A stretch of DNA of 64,000 nucleotides, from NCBI RefSeq assembly GCF_007655135.1, contig NC_045127.1, positions 20,130,199-20,194,198 of the forward strand. The letters are read 5' to 3'. Source of the stretch: Punica granatum (Eukaryota; Streptophyta; Magnoliopsida; Myrtales; Lythraceae). This document shows, piece by piece, positions 11,543 through 23,450 of the stretch (position 1 is its first letter; each line of letters starts with the position of its first letter). The translations under genes and the position numbers were made by a program. Below the pieces are notes generated by a model. That model had not been told where the DNA came from and searched no databases. It worked only from the letters and a program-made list of their open reading frames with translations.

Positions 11543-11891
11543 TTTAAAATTTAAAATTTAAAAAAATTTATTTTATTTTTTAAATTTTAAATTTAAATTT
11601 TAAATTAAAAGTTTAAAATTATTTTTAAAAGTTTTTATAATTTAAAATTATTTTTAAAAGTTTTAAAATTTTAAAATTTTTAGAATTATTTAAAATTTTT
11701 CGGCCACGTCAGCAAGGAGGTGACACGTAGTAGCCACGTCAGCGTCGGCTTGACGGCGTCAAGTTCGAGTTGACGGTTTGTACAATAATGAAACAACTTT
11801 GAAACATTTTGTACCATCATGTAGCGAAAAAAACTTTTTGGACCATCATGAAACATTTGTAAAACATTTTGGACCACCGGTGCAATTTACC
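11061..11891. mobile_element. Fold-back element 1, ~0.83 kb, ~150-bp inverted arms
   Basis: The left arm (11061 to about 11205) and right arm (about 11745-11891) are near-perfect inverted repeats beginning GGTAAATTGCACCGGTGGTC. The centre is an extreme A/T tract with a long T run near 11511-11535. TAAAAATTAT flanks both sides (11051-11060 and 11893-11902), a 10-bp direct repeat pointing to Mutator-like transposition. Open frames in the arms are by-products. A related copy is at 16537-17402. Confidence 0.8.
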
Positions 11892-11902
11892 GTAAAAATT
11901 AT

Positions 11903-12205
11903 TGAGAAACCTTGTATTTTTTAGAACCGTTATCCTTGCAATGTGGCACTACACACATTTCATTTTTTCCAACAAAAATAGTAATATAATTAACAAATAT
12001 TGGAATATTTATGTTATTTTATGCAAGAGTTAGGTATATATCTAGTCTCATACTCGTGTCACCTATAATATGTTATCATTTTCAGTTCACATGAATTGGC
12101 CAAAAAACAGTAAGGCTGCGTTTGATGGTTGAATAAGGATTAGGATAAGAGTTTCGAAATCTTGAGAAACTAATCCTAATTAGAGGTTTGAATATAGTGG
12201 ATTAG
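11903..12205. other. A/T-rich spacer
   Basis: No gene. The piece 12115-12205 contains GGATTAGGATA-type repeats of both orientations that look like part of an older small element interrupted by the solo LTR at 12211. Confidence 0.35.
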
Positions 12206-12210
12206 GATAG

Positions 12211-12868
12211 TGTTGGGAAGGGATGTACTCAACCAAACAATAACACAGCGATTAATCTTCCTCCCCTACTAGTGTAATCAAGATAGGAACTAATCAAATC
12301 AACCAACAAGCAGTAAACTAAAAGAACACTAAGAATTTTACGTGGAAAACCCCGATGTGGGGAAAAACCACGGGACCAACTCCGAATCAACGATCCACTA
12401 TGAATGAAGGTTATACAATGTCTTTCATCAAGGGTAAACCCTTGGATCACCAAACTCAAGAGAAACACTATTTTGGATCACCAAAACACTAAATTCGTCA
12501 CCCACACCGGGTGGTTCACAAAGTCAGCTGAAACAGCACTTACAGAGCTCGAATAGAAATTCTGACCGTTCAGAACTTAGCCCCACGTGTTGTGAAGCTG
12601 CTGTCAAATTTTCGTCCCAATCGGAGTTCGTTTGACGTCCCGATCGAGGTTTGATCTCCAGCTGCGCGCTGCCCCTGTTGATCCGAATTCTGCTCTGCTC
12701 TTCTCTGTTATTCTGTGCTGATCTGCTGCTTAATTCTGCCGCCTCTTACCCAGCGAATTTAGCTGAAAATTAACCCTAACTAAAGTGGGTCCTTGGGCCT
12801 ATTAAAGCCCGATAAAAGCCCAACATGATTTGAGCCCAACTTCCTCCAAATTGGAGGGATACCCAACA
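12211..12868. mobile_element. Solo LTR, 658 bp, TSD GATAG
   Basis: Starts TGTTGGG and ends CCCAACA, so it has TG...CA ends with a 7-bp inverted terminus. A 5-bp direct repeat GATAG flanks it (12206-12210 and 12869-12873). The interior has no coding sequence or PBS, so it is a solo LTR rather than a full element. Confidence 0.85.
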
Positions 12869-12873
12869 GATAG

Positions 12874-13212
12874 TATGTTTTGCGAAAAGACAAAAACTGT
12901 CCCTATGTTTGTGTTGAATCTACCAAGTAGTTTTGAGGATGGAAGAGGGGGGGTGGCTGCCCGACGTCGGCGACCATCGCCTTGACATGGTCGCCGGTAG
13001 CCTCAGAGGGTGTCGGCACCCTCGCCTAGGACGGTGGAGGCCATCGTTGAGCACCACCACCTTAGAATTCATCCTCCCCTCTTCTTTACAATTTTATTTT
13101 CTAAAATTATGGGCAGTGATGGCCTGACGCCGACCACCACTGCCAAGACAAGGTCGCCGGCGACCTTGCTGGGTCGATCGTTACAAGCTTCAAGTAGAGC
13201 ACCGCCCCTTTC
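12874..13212. other. GC-richer spacer beside the hAT element
   Basis: Contains repeated GTCGGCGACC/GGTCGCCGG words in both orientations between 12960 and 13170, suggesting a decayed inverted-repeat element. The forward frames here (64 and 97 codons) are not supported as genes. Confidence 0.3.
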
Positions 13213-13220
13213 CTCCAAGG

Positions 13221-14368
13221 CAGTGTTATCAGAACCGGACCGGACCGACCGTTTCAACTGGTCGGACCGAAAATCGGAAGTATGTCCAGTTCGGTTAGCT
13301 TAAAAACCAAAAATGCATAAATAGACTGGTGAACCTAAAAAATCGATCGGTTTTTAGATAAACCCATCGAACCCATTCGAATCGGCCGATTGCATGGGTT
13401 CAGAATTTGTAAAGGGAATCCGAACCGAATCCCCTGACCCAAATAAAAAATGAGCAAAATTGAATCTTGAAACCCTAGTTTCTTCTATTCTTCGTCTTCA
13501 TCAATCATCGCTTATCATCACTGAAGAAACTATATAGCAAGATTCCTCTCCTCCTTCAATTTGAGCATCGCAAGTCCTGCTGCATCAATCTGTTGAACAC
13601 TTGAACTGATCGAGCAGAGCCTCTACTGCAGAGGAGCCTTGATTCGAGCTTCCTCTTCTCCTTCGAGCATCAACTACTTTGATTCGAGCTTCCTCTACTA
13701 TTGGGATTGGAAGGGAGAAGGCAGGCTAGAGCTTTGTTCTTGTTGTCGTCGATGTACTAGAGGATGATGAGGGACTCAAAGATGGGTTGAACGTTGTGAA
13801 TGAGGACGGGGATTTTCTTATGAATGGGGTTCATCTCTGGTTGCAAGAAATTTGTGGTGCTAGAGGGGCTTTGTTTTCTTGGGGGATTTTTGGGTCTGTC
13901 TTGCTTCTTGCGTCTTCTTGCGGGGCTTTGGATTATCAAGATGTCGTCTGTGCTGGAATGATTTGTTTGAGCTATCTCCTCTCTTTGTACGCGAACTGGA
14001 TTGAGGGTGGATCGAGGGAGGACATACAGAGCAGCGAATGAGAGAGTGGGAGTTCAAGAGAGGGGGATACAGAGTAGCGAAAGGGGGTGGGGTAGGTGGG
14101 TGATACAGAGCAGCGAAGAAGTTGAAAAGGTGGGGGGAGGGATACAGAGCAGCGAAGAGAGAAGAAGGAGGGGATGGGGTGGGGGAAGGGGGGCTATTTT
14201 TGAAAAAATAAAAAAACTGGGTCTATTTTTATAATAATAATAATAATAATGTATTATATAATTTTTAATTAAACATGCGGTCCGACCTATCGACCCCGGT
14301 TGGACCCATCGAACCCGTAAACTCATACCTCGACCGGTTCAACATTCGGTCCGGTTCTGATAACACTG
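13221..14368. mobile_element. Non-autonomous hAT-like transposon, 1,148 bp
   Basis: Perfect ~22-bp terminal inverted repeats begin CAGTGTTATCAGAACCGGAC at the left; the complement ends the element at 14368. A perfect 8-bp target duplication CTCCAAGG lies at 13213-13220 and 14369-14376, diagnostic of the hAT superfamily. Subterminal GGACCGG/CCGGTT motifs are abundant. No transposase is encoded. The centre (about 13440-14000) has ordinary base composition and one 84-codon frame (13787-14041) of unknown origin, so a captured host fragment is possible. Confidence 0.9.
14030..14160 (+). repeat. Short degenerate tandem repeat inside the hAT-like element
   Basis: ACAGAGCAGCGAA or ACAGAGTAGCGAA recurs four times at roughly 30-45-bp spacing in a G-rich context. 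Confidence 0.6.
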
Positions 14369-14376
14369 CTCCAAGG

Positions 14377-14814
14377 TCCATTCTTGATTTGATTCTTTCT
14401 TTTTTTTTTAAATTTCGAAATTATTTTTAGTTTAAAAAATTTTAAAGCATAAAACTACTAGACATATACGTCATTTTCCTTCCTTAACCCAATCCCAAGA
14501 CATATAATAATAAACCAATTTTAGCGACCAATTTCTTGAGAACAAATAATATTTAGTTGCAATTGGTTGGAATTAATGACGAAATTTAATTTTAGTCACA
14601 TAAATCCAAATCTTTTTTGCAGCCAAATAATATGTGGTCGCTCATCCTTATGTTATAGCAGCCAAGGAAATTGTTAGTTTCTAAAGGTTCAAGCACGACT
14701 TCGCACCAACTACACGATGCAACTATTTTATAAACTTAGTCGCTAAATAACCAATATTTCCTGATTAAAAATTTACTTGCTTGCTGTAATTTGGCAACTA
14801 AAATTAATTAGGTG
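14377..14814. other. A/T-rich spacer with AGTTGCAA/GGTCGC words
   Basis: No gene. Scattered TTAGTTGC, GGTTGG and TGGTCGCT words recur here and again at 16190-16330, as in the subterminal regions of a decayed DNA transposon split by the element at 14823. Ends are not identifiable. Confidence 0.3.
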
Positions 14815-14822
14815 CTAGAGAC

Positions 14823-16179
14823 TAGGGGTGTGTACGGGTACAGGGCATACCCGGAACCGGTCGAAATCTACCCATTAGGGTAGGGTCCGAGTAGTTCGTA
14901 TATAAAATAAGGTAAGGTCTGGGTATTAAAATCAGGAACCAATACCCAGAACCATATATTAAAAAAAAGAAAAAAAGAAAAAGAAAGAGTAAAGTTATGG
15001 AATCAGAATAGAAAGCCCTAGGCGTGCAATCGCTGGCTCTCTATCTCTCTCTCTCTCTCTCTCTACGTCGAGCCACTAAGGTTGGTTTCTGATCGTACTA
15101 TTGCTCGGATGCCTGTAAGATCGTAGGTGGATGTTGTTCTGTGAACATGATCAGCTCTCATGAATGCTTGATGTGTTTAGTTGTAATCTCTGCTTAGCTT
15201 GACGATTGTGTCTAGTTTGATGGAATTGATGTTTCTGCTTTGAATTAAATTATTTTAAGCGGTGAATAAATTCCATGTGAGATCGATCGATCTTGTTTGT
15301 GTGTGCAAGGGCCTATACGTCTGCCCCTTGAGCAGTTTTGAGTATGAAGTTGCTCTAGGGATGAACAAGTCCCTCACATGGAACTCTCAATCCATCTGCT
15401 TCACTTTGTCATAAGTTATTTTTCACTCTCTTGCTGATCATTGGCCAATGGAATATCCGTTGGCTCTCTAAATTTAATCTTTCACTCTCATGATCTTGTT
15501 TTCGATTGTTGCTACTTTGATCGGTTGGTGATGATAAATCCAAAGGCATGTTTCTCGCAAACATTCGCAGTGGCCGCCAGAGAGCTTTTGCCTTTCGCCG
15601 GGCTTGCGAGCTCGTGCTGCTCTTATCCTTCCTTGGATGTCAGAAACCTCAGCTTTGTACCGTAAAAGCGCCTTCAAAATTTCAGCTTTGTGAATCCCTT
15701 TTACATTATCCTTTGTGGTAAAGATAGTAAAAGCTCTGGTAGATGCAATGGGAAAGAAATGGAAAGTGGTGTTTTCCGGTTCTTCCAATCAAGAATAAGA
15801 ACAGCCACAACAACAAGAATAGCACGAAAAAGTTCATTTTCTGACGCCGTCTCCGATTACAATTTTCTCAAGTTCCCCCCAACCCTTGACAATATTCAAA
15901 TCCTCAGGTACCACCTTCTCTGTAATAATGATACCTTAATTTTTGCCATGCGCAGCGGGCCACATACCGCTTGTAATTGCCTAATTTATCCCTTGAATCG
16001 AGTAGATTTTAAACCGAAATAATAAAATTTACAAGTTTCAACAGGCTACCCGGAACCTGTGGTATAATATAGGTTTCGGTTCCAAGTTTCAACAAGGTAG
16101 GGTCCGGTTCCAAAATCTTGGAACCGGTCTCTTACAAGGTAGGGTCTGGGTATCGTAAAAAAAAAATCGATCACCCTTA
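14823..16179. mobile_element. Second hAT-like non-autonomous element, 1,357 bp
   Basis: Left end TAGGGGTGTG and right end complementary to TAAGGGTGAT form short imperfect inverted repeats. The flanks CTAGAGAC (14815-14822) and CTAGAGAT (16180-16187) match at 7 of 8 bases, consistent with an 8-bp duplication. GGTAGGGTC/CGGAACC motifs recur near both ends. A (CT)n run lies at about 15050-15064. The interior encodes no recognisable protein. Confidence 0.65.
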
Positions 16180-16187
16180 CTAGAGAT

Positions 16188-16528
16188 TGTTAATGGCAAC
16201 CAATGTATTCGTTGGTCGCTAAAGGGCTTCGTGGTTTTTGCACATTTTGGCGGGAACTTTATGAATTTTTGTAGTTTTGGCAACCAAAACCTTCTTTAGT
16301 TGCAAAAAGGAGGTTTTAATGGCAACTCTAGACCCCTTTGGGGACAAAAGTAATCTTGGTTCAAAAAAATATCTATGTATATCTTATTATTAACATATGA
16401 TGAAAGTAAGAATTCACTTTTTTACGGTTGTTATCAATTTGATAGAAGAAGCAATGAATTATTTCTGATATGATTTATCAAATCTTTCCACATATTTCAC
16501 ATAAGAATATATAAATGTCCGCTCAAAA
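16188..16528. other. Spacer between small elements
   Basis: Continues the GGCAACCAA/AGTTGCAAA-rich sequence seen before 14823, then turns A/T-rich. No gene seen. Confidence 0.3.
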
Positions 16529-16536
16529 TAATTATA

Positions 16537-17402
16537 CGAGTAAATTGCACCAGTGGTCCAAAATGTTTTACAAATGTTTTATTATGGTCCAAAAAGTTTT
16601 TTTCGCTACATGATGGTACAAAATGTTTCAAAGTTGTTTCATGATGGTACAAACCGTTAATTGGCCCTAACGCCGTTAACATTTTGCTGACGTGGCTCGT
16701 CTTATGTGTCACTTTTGTTACGTGGAACTAATCATAGTACGCCACGTCATTTAAGAGAAAATAAAATTTTAAAATGTCCAAAAAATACAAAAAATAATTT
16801 AAAAAATACAAAAAAAGAGTAAAAATTTTGAAAAAAAATATTTTAATTTTGAAATTTTAAAATTATTTTTAAAAATTTCAAATTTCTAAAATTTTTTATA
16901 AAAAATACAAAAAATAATAAAAAAGAGTAAAAATTTAGAAAAAATAAAAGAATTTATTTTAAAATTTTGAAATTTTGAATATTATTTTTAAAAAATTAAA
17001 TTTTTTACATTTTTTAAAATTTTTTTAAATAATTTTTTTAAATTTTTTTTAATTTAATATTAAAATTATTTTTAATTTAAAATAATAAAAATTATTTTAA
17101 ATTTTAAATTAAAAGTTTAAAATTATTTTTAAAAGTTTTTATAATTTAAAATTATTTTTAAAATTTTAAAATTTTAAAATTTTAAAATTTTTAGAATTAT
17201 TTAAAATTTTTCGGCCACGTTAGCAAGGAGGTGACACGTAGTAGACACGTTAGCGCCGGTTTGACGGTGTCAAACTCGAGTTGACGGTTTGTACCATCAT
17301 GAAAAAATTTTGAAACATTTTGTACCATCATGAGCGAAAAAAAATTTTTGGACCATAATGAAACATTTGTAAAACATTTTGAATCACCAGTGCAATTTAC
17401 CC
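16537..17402. mobile_element. Fold-back element 2, ~0.87 kb
   Basis: Same organisation and clearly related arms as the element at 11061 (TAAATTGCACCAGTGGTCCA at left, complement at right) with an A/T-only centre. An 8-bp direct repeat TAATTATA flanks it (16529-16536 and 17403-17410). Confidence 0.75.
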
Positions 17403-17410
17403 TAATTATA

Positions 17411-17950
17411 TGGACTTTAATTAATTACACTTGAGTGATGCTATTATTCTAACACATCATAAATGATGACAATAAACTTTGAGACAATTAGTATCATTAC
17501 ACATTTTTATCAGTTTAATAGAATTACATGATTTAAAATTTTCAAATTGAATATAATATTGATCTAAAAATAATTTTTTTAACAAAAAATTTATATTTTT
17601 TTCCCAACTATTGGACTCTTTTTTTTTTGATGAATCCAACTTTTGGACTCTATGTAATAGATAATATGTAACTTTTCTAAATTAAATTAAAAATAATTAT
17701 AAGTTTCTCATTATAAAGCAATTTAAAATACAATTATATACCTTATTATATTGATAATTTTTATTACAATATTAATGTAATTAATTAAATTAGATGATTA
17801 GCAGCTCACTTTTCATCTCCTCACTCACGTCTGCTCTCCTTCTTCCTCTGTCAACTGAACTACTCTGCTCAAGTAATGCCTTCCCTTGAAAACTTCATCT
17901 CGTTTCTCTTTTCCCTCCTCTCACCATTCTAACTCCTTCCTTTGTCGATT
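17411..17950. other. A/T-rich spacer
   Basis: No gene or element end recognised. The last ~130 bases turn pyrimidine-rich, like a 5'UTR or retroelement leader. Confidence 0.3.
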
Positions 17951-17959
17951 CCTCTTTGC

Positions 17960-18690
17960 TTCTCAGCCTACCAGATATCATCCCCTTTGTCCTTTGGTCA
18001 ATCCATTCTCAGGTTAACAACTCCTTCCTCTTGTGTGGATCGTCGGCTCCAGGTCGATGGTGTTCGAGAAAGAAGCAAACTTTCAGATAAAGCAGGTGCA
18101 TTTTTCAATTTTGAGCACTCTTTGAGGCTTCGATGAATTTATGAAGCAACAATACCGCCCCATTCTACCTATTCATGCAGGTTTACATTTCCTTCATCTA
18201 TCTCCCGTTGTTTTCCAGTTCAGGTTGGCATCTCGTTCCTCTTTGCGTGGATTGTCAGCTCCAGGTCGATCGTGTTCGAGAAAAACGCAAACTTTCAACT
18301 AAAGCAGGTGCCTTTTTTAATTTTGAGTACTTTTTGAGTCTTCGATGAGTGTAAGAAGCAACAAATACCACCACAATCTACCTATTAATGCAAGTTTCCA
18401 TCTCATTCCTCCATCTCCCATGGGTTTCGAGTTTAAGTCAATCGTGCTCAAGTAAGAAGCAAACCTTTGATTCACGCATGTAGCTTTTTCAATTTCAAAC
18501 GCTTTTTTGATTCTTAGATGACTTCACGAAGCAACAGCATCACTCCATTCTACCGCATAATGCAAGTTGCCAATTTTTTTTCTCCATCTCGAGCAGGTTA
18601 CCATCTTTTTTCTGTCTCGTACTTTGTTATGTCCAAATCTGTCATCTTCAAGCAAGCTACAAACTTTCGTTGAAATATCAGGTAACTAAA
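17960..18690 (+). repeat. Imperfect ~200-bp tandem repeat, about 3.5 copies
   Basis: The motif TTCGAGAAAGAAGCAAACTT (18062) recurs in decayed form at about 18275, 18446 and 18646, spaced about 213, 171 and 200 bp, each time followed by GCAGGTGC-like and CAATTTTGA-like blocks and CATTCTACC/AATCTACC. Copies diverge by many substitutions and small indels. No coding frame runs through it. Confidence 0.65.
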
Positions 18691-18699
18691 CTTTTCGGC

Positions 18700-19440
18700 T
18701 CTGAACAATTATGATTACTAGGCCAGTTAGTAGAGCATAAAGTGTGGCTTTCTCCACAAGTTTTTATATTTTCATGCTTTTGTATCTTAGAGCAGAACAT
18801 GGGTTAAAGCTTTCACATTTTCTTGTGTTTATATGAGATTAGTAGACTGGTTGAATGTTGTGGGAATATTCATGCCTTTAGATGCTTATCATGGATGTAT
18901 GGCTTAGTTATGAATATGGTGCAAGCCTTTTAATTTTATACTTAGAATGCTTTATGCCCTATTTGCTTCTAATCACTCCAAAAGAGAACTAAATTTTAAC
19001 TTTTTTCATTGATCTGGAGTGAAACCTTTTTCCCCCATCCAATGCCAAGTAAGTTGAAGTTTTAACTTTGTTGTGTTGATGAACGGCCCTCTGATTGCCA
19101 AGTTTAGCCTATATTCACCTGATGATATGCATTCTTTTGGACCCTCTTTAATACTATCATACTTTCTTCTTCTTGTGAACAGCAAACCTCAAAGAATATT
19201 TATATTACAGTTGTATCTTAATCTACCTTTCCTATTCTTAGCATCTTGTATATTTGTATAGTATTCTTAATTTAGGTTAGCTATTATACGTTTCCCGAAT
19301 AGGTCCCATTATCCTAGGATTTTCTTTTTCTATCTTGACGAACTTGGCTATATTATGAGCCCTCTTCTGATGAATGGTAATCGAGAAATTATTCAGCAAA
19401 TTACTCTTCCTGTTTGAGCCATCTTCGGCTCTCCTCATCC
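18700..19440. other. A/T-rich spacer before the Copia remnant
   Basis: No gene seen. The last ~190 bases end in CTTTATCA directly before a Copia-type PBS, so they probably belong to a decayed Copia 5' LTR whose start I cannot place. Confidence 0.35.
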
Positions 19441-19452
19441 CTAGCTTTATCA

Positions 19453-19464
19453 TGGTATCAGAGC
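19453..19464 (+). other. Copia primer-binding site
   Basis: TGGTATCAGAGC, the complement of the initiator-Met tRNA 3' end used by most plant Copia elements, lies directly after CTTTATCA. Confidence 0.75.
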
Positions 19465-19541
19465 AGGTTGTCTAAGGGGCATACCGAGCCACAATTGCGA
19501 TCTTGTTCTCGGCAGATTGATCAGCCGACTGTTGATTAGCC

Positions 19542-20303
19542 ATGTCTGGGGTTAACACAGCACCGGCAGCTCTTCCTCCTGCAGGAAACGTCCAAGTTGA
19601 CGTTGCTTTGGCTCCAGCAACAATTACAGCATCGCATGCTATGCACTCAACTTGATATCTCGTATGCTTTGAGCATGACAAGTCGGTACCAGGTAGATCC
19701 AGGTGAAAGTCACTGGTTTGTAGTGACGAACATCCTTAAATACTTACGAAAGACTAAGGAGATGTTCTTGGTATATGGAAACGAAGAAGAGCTCGTTGTA
19801 AGAGGTTACACCGATGCTAGCTTCCGGTCCGATAAGGACGATAGTAAATAGTAGATCGTAGTCAGGTTATGTGTTCTGCCTAAGTGGAGGTGTTGTGAGT
19901 TTGGAGAGTTCTAAACAGGAAACGCTAGCCTACTCCACCACAAAGGCCGAGTATATTGCTGCCTCTAATGCCGCAAAAGAGGTCGTTTGGATTAAGAAGT
20001 TCGTAACAAAACTTGGAGTGGTTCCTAGCATCGCAGACCTATTGGATCTCTATTGTGACAACAATGGAGCATTGCGCAGGCTAAGGAACCTAGATCTCAC
20101 CAGCGATCCAAACATATATTCAAGTGCTTCCATCTCATTTGCAAGATTATCGACAAAGGAGATGTTAAGATATGTTGAATACTAATAGGTGAGAATCTCG
20201 CAGATCCACTTACGAATCCTCTTGTACGGGGTAAGCATGAGGCTCTCACTAGATCCTTAGGCATTAGGGAGATGCCATATTAGCTTTAGTGCTAGTGGGA
20301 GAT
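19542..20303 (+). pseudogene. Internally deleted Copia: gag stub fused to RT tail and RNase H
   Basis: An ATG at 19542 opens ~30 codons of a gag-like N terminus, which breaks near 19635 into the end of Copia reverse transcriptase (DISYALSMTSRYQ) and then RNase H (YTDASF; STTKAEYIAASNAAKEVVW; YCDNNGA). Protease, integrase and most of RT are missing. Adjacent TAG codons near 19848-19853 and further stops near 20184 show decay. A polypurine tract (AGTGGGAGAT) precedes the 3' LTR start TGTTGGG at 20304. It is the oldest layer of the nest that follows. Confidence 0.85.
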
Positions 20304-20319
20304 TGTTGGGAATTGGTGT
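20304..20319 (+). mobile_element. Start of the Copia 3' LTR, interrupted
   Basis: TGTTGGGAATTGGTGT begins the LTR. The next LTR bases (GGTGTATGCCC) are found 27.6 kb away at 47950, with GGTGT duplicated on both sides of the insertion. The same LTR start recurs at 63698 and, degenerate, at 61101. Confidence 0.85.
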
Positions 20320-23089
20320 TGTGCGGACTTGAATTTCGTCTCGTTGGGGCCCGCATACGTGCGCACTAATCACATGGCCTGGGAGTGCCCACCTTCCCGA
20401 GGGAAATGCATGACAGACACGCGTGAGAAGAAGTCGCCACTACCTATTTACGGCCCGGAGGTCGAAGGCTAGTGAGTTGCTCGGGTCTAGGAGTAATGGG
20501 TACACCTAGTTTGCTAAGACATATGGTCTTGCAAAACCAGGAGTTCTGAGTTCGGGGGTTTTGTTACGTACAGACCTATATCCCGCACGCCCTATCGGTA
20601 CTCTGATTTGTCTAAGGTTTGCCATTTTTAGTTTATTTACCGTGTTGATTAGGTTTTGCCCGTCTCACTCGTTTTGACACCGTAAATTCGTGGAAATAAT
20701 CGATTCGGTTTGAGAGACCGAAAGAGGAGCAGATCCTCGGGTTAGGGGAACGATCCACCGTCCTCACATCTTGGCTAACTAGGCTATGATGGCTGGTTGA
20801 CCACGTTGATCTGGCCCGTGACTCGTGTGGTCTTGCTAATCTCAGGGACCCGTAAATCGACTCGATCAGTTCTGACTCTTAGACTCCATGCTTACCGACC
20901 GAAATCGTTACATAAATAAATGTACAACTAAATACTTCACAATGTACTCTCAAGTAATAAATAATAAATACAAGTTACAACAAATGGGTTCCGGTTGACT
21001 CACGTCTGGTCAATATTCCGCTCGCACTCACCGTGAATTTTGAAAAGACTGAAATCGAAATTAATGCGACGTGGGCTCATGGGAGCCGAGAGTCGGGTCC
21101 GACCGAACCAACGAATCCCAAGAGGACAAAATGATCCTCGAGATAGCTGTGGGACCGGTCGAGCTCAAAAGTGATTGTCTGATCTTATTTCGCGCATCCT
21201 GACCCTATTCAACCTCCGCTAGATACTATTAGGGTCGAAACGGTGACTCAAGGCTAGACCCCATACTGCACTCGAGTCGCGCGCACAAGGTGTGTGTGGG
21301 GTCATTGGACCTCGTGTGAACCATATCCTATTGGTTTGGGCTTAAATCGTCACAAAACAAACAAAGATAGATAAAAACAGACAAAAACAAATAAAAACCG
21401 ATAAAAGTATATGAACACAGACGAGTAGTGTGTTGATTACCGTGTTTATGTGATTATCAAATTATGAACTAGGGTTGCTTAATAATTGCGTTTCTACCCT
21501 AAACAGACAAAAACAGAGCAAGTATGTGTAGTGATAATCGGCCATTGGCCGCTCTAAAAGGGCATGTAGCATTCAGCTTTGCTTAAAAAGGACTTGACAT
21601 AAATGATGTCTGTTATCAAGCCATGAATGCATGAGTTTCTTTTAAATTATACTATTTTGTGACACTGACAGATTAACAGATTATGACAGAAATGTGTTTT
21701 GCCAAAGACCTAAAACCTAGGGTTTTGACCTGCCCGTTTCCCTGTGTTTGATTATGTCAAGTGCGTGATTAATCCTGTTTTGTATTTTATGACATATAAA
21801 CTCAATCTAAGCACAAACTTAGGGAAGTGGAGACGTAAAACACCATGGAAGTGCCAAGATCTCTGCTCATGCCCCATAGAGGGCCAAACTACCTTTCAAA
21901 GGCCATCCCCGCTCGCGTCTTTGGTCCACCTCCTAAGCGCCCGAAACTATGCTAGAATGATAGAAACACTTCGGTTAGGTAAAGAGGGCAATGCAGATGA
22001 CACCTGCGCCTGTACAAGCTGCTCGTCTTTACTGATGGCTCGGAATGTTTCGATCACTCGAACCTTAGGGTTGTTGGTAAATCATAAACTAATAATTTGC
22101 AAAAATGAAACTGTGTGATGGGGGCCACCTCGGCCAGTAGCCTGTGTCGACCAATCCCTTGGATCTACTAAGGTCGTGTATCTACAGGAGCCGGAAGACT
22201 GGTTGGTCTATCCAAAAGTGGTCTAAGAAGAATTCTCGTGTTCCGACCTGAGTTGCCTCAAATCAGGCCCAGACTCGAGTCAGGACATGTGAATCGTTCC
22301 AAGATATCCATTCTACACTGACCACACGTCTCAATATTTGTAAAAATTATTGGTTTGAAAGGGCACGATTATCAGTTCATGATTTATTGACTCGATTACA
22401 AATTATTAGCCGGTTCATGCAATTCATTTAAATGTCAAATGGGTTAGTTAGCCGAATGGATCGTCCCAATTACTACATATGTGTGAAATCAACTAAATTA
22501 AATTAGATAAATCGTCGAACGCTTTTATTTAGTAAATGCAGGGCCGAAGCCCGACGTGGGGCCGAAGCCCGATGCAGTAAATGCAAGGCCAAAGCCCGAT
22601 GTGGTAAATGCATGCTCGATAGGAAAGTGCAAGAAATGCGAAAGCAAAGGTCAATGCTGAGGAACAGCGCAGGGTGCTGCAAAGCGGTGACGGTGATTTG
22701 CTTGCGGTCTTGCTCTGTGGAGCAAAGATGGGGACTTAGTGTTGAAATCCCAAGGAGCTGGATGAGAGACGTTTGTTGTCTCAATTGTGGTCGCTCAGTA
22801 TTCAGGTTGTCTTCTTGTTGAAAATTTCCTGCAATGGGAAAAGAAGACAATGAATGAGCATGAACTGTTTAGGATTTCAATGCAAAAGTGTAGGGAAGCG
22901 AACTGGCCTGGAAGGCGTTGTGTGAGCACACCAAGAGACATGCATTGATACATTGAGCATGCATGTATGAGTTGGTGTGAACATACTTGGACATGTGTGA
23001 GGCGCGCTTAGTCGCTAGTAGATGTGTAAGGTCTTGCGGAAAGATGTGCTTCCGATCATGCGGTGACGCTCTCTGTTAGGAAGAAATTA

Positions 23090-23450
23090 TTGTTGGTTAG
23101 TCTCGCCTTGGAAGGTGGGTCGGCCCTCGGTCCACAGCTCGCCTTGCCATGGAGGAAGAGTGAAGGCCGCAGGTGGCCTGCCCGCGAAGGTTAGCACGAC
23201 TCGCCGGTCATGCGAGGTGGGTGGCCGGGATGGACTCAGCTTCTGGTCACAGCGCATCTCGCCATGGAGAAGTGAAAACCGCGGGTGGTCTACCCGCGAA
23301 GGTTGGCACGACTCGCCTGTCGTACGAGGTGGGTGGTCGGGATGGACGACCTCTAGTCATAGCACGTCTAGCCATGGAGAGGTGAAGACCACGGGTGGTC
23401 TACCCGCGAAGGTTGGCACAACTCGCCTGTCGTACGAGACATGGTAATTG
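23090..23450 (-). repeat. ~112-bp tandem repeat, 3 copies, in the minus-strand element
   Basis: Units begin GCCATGGAG at about 23146, 23262 and 23372 and contain CCCGCGAAGGTTGGCACGAC. The plus-strand element has the equivalent block, with fewer copies, at about 32630-32830. Confidence 0.7.

Noticed and set aside
13787..14041. 84-codon frame inside the hAT-like element
   Set aside because: Not recognised as transposase or host gene; mentioned only as a possible captured fragment.
19453..19464. tRNA gene fragment
   Set aside because: The match is the short tRNA-complementary PBS of a Copia element; no cloverleaf around it.
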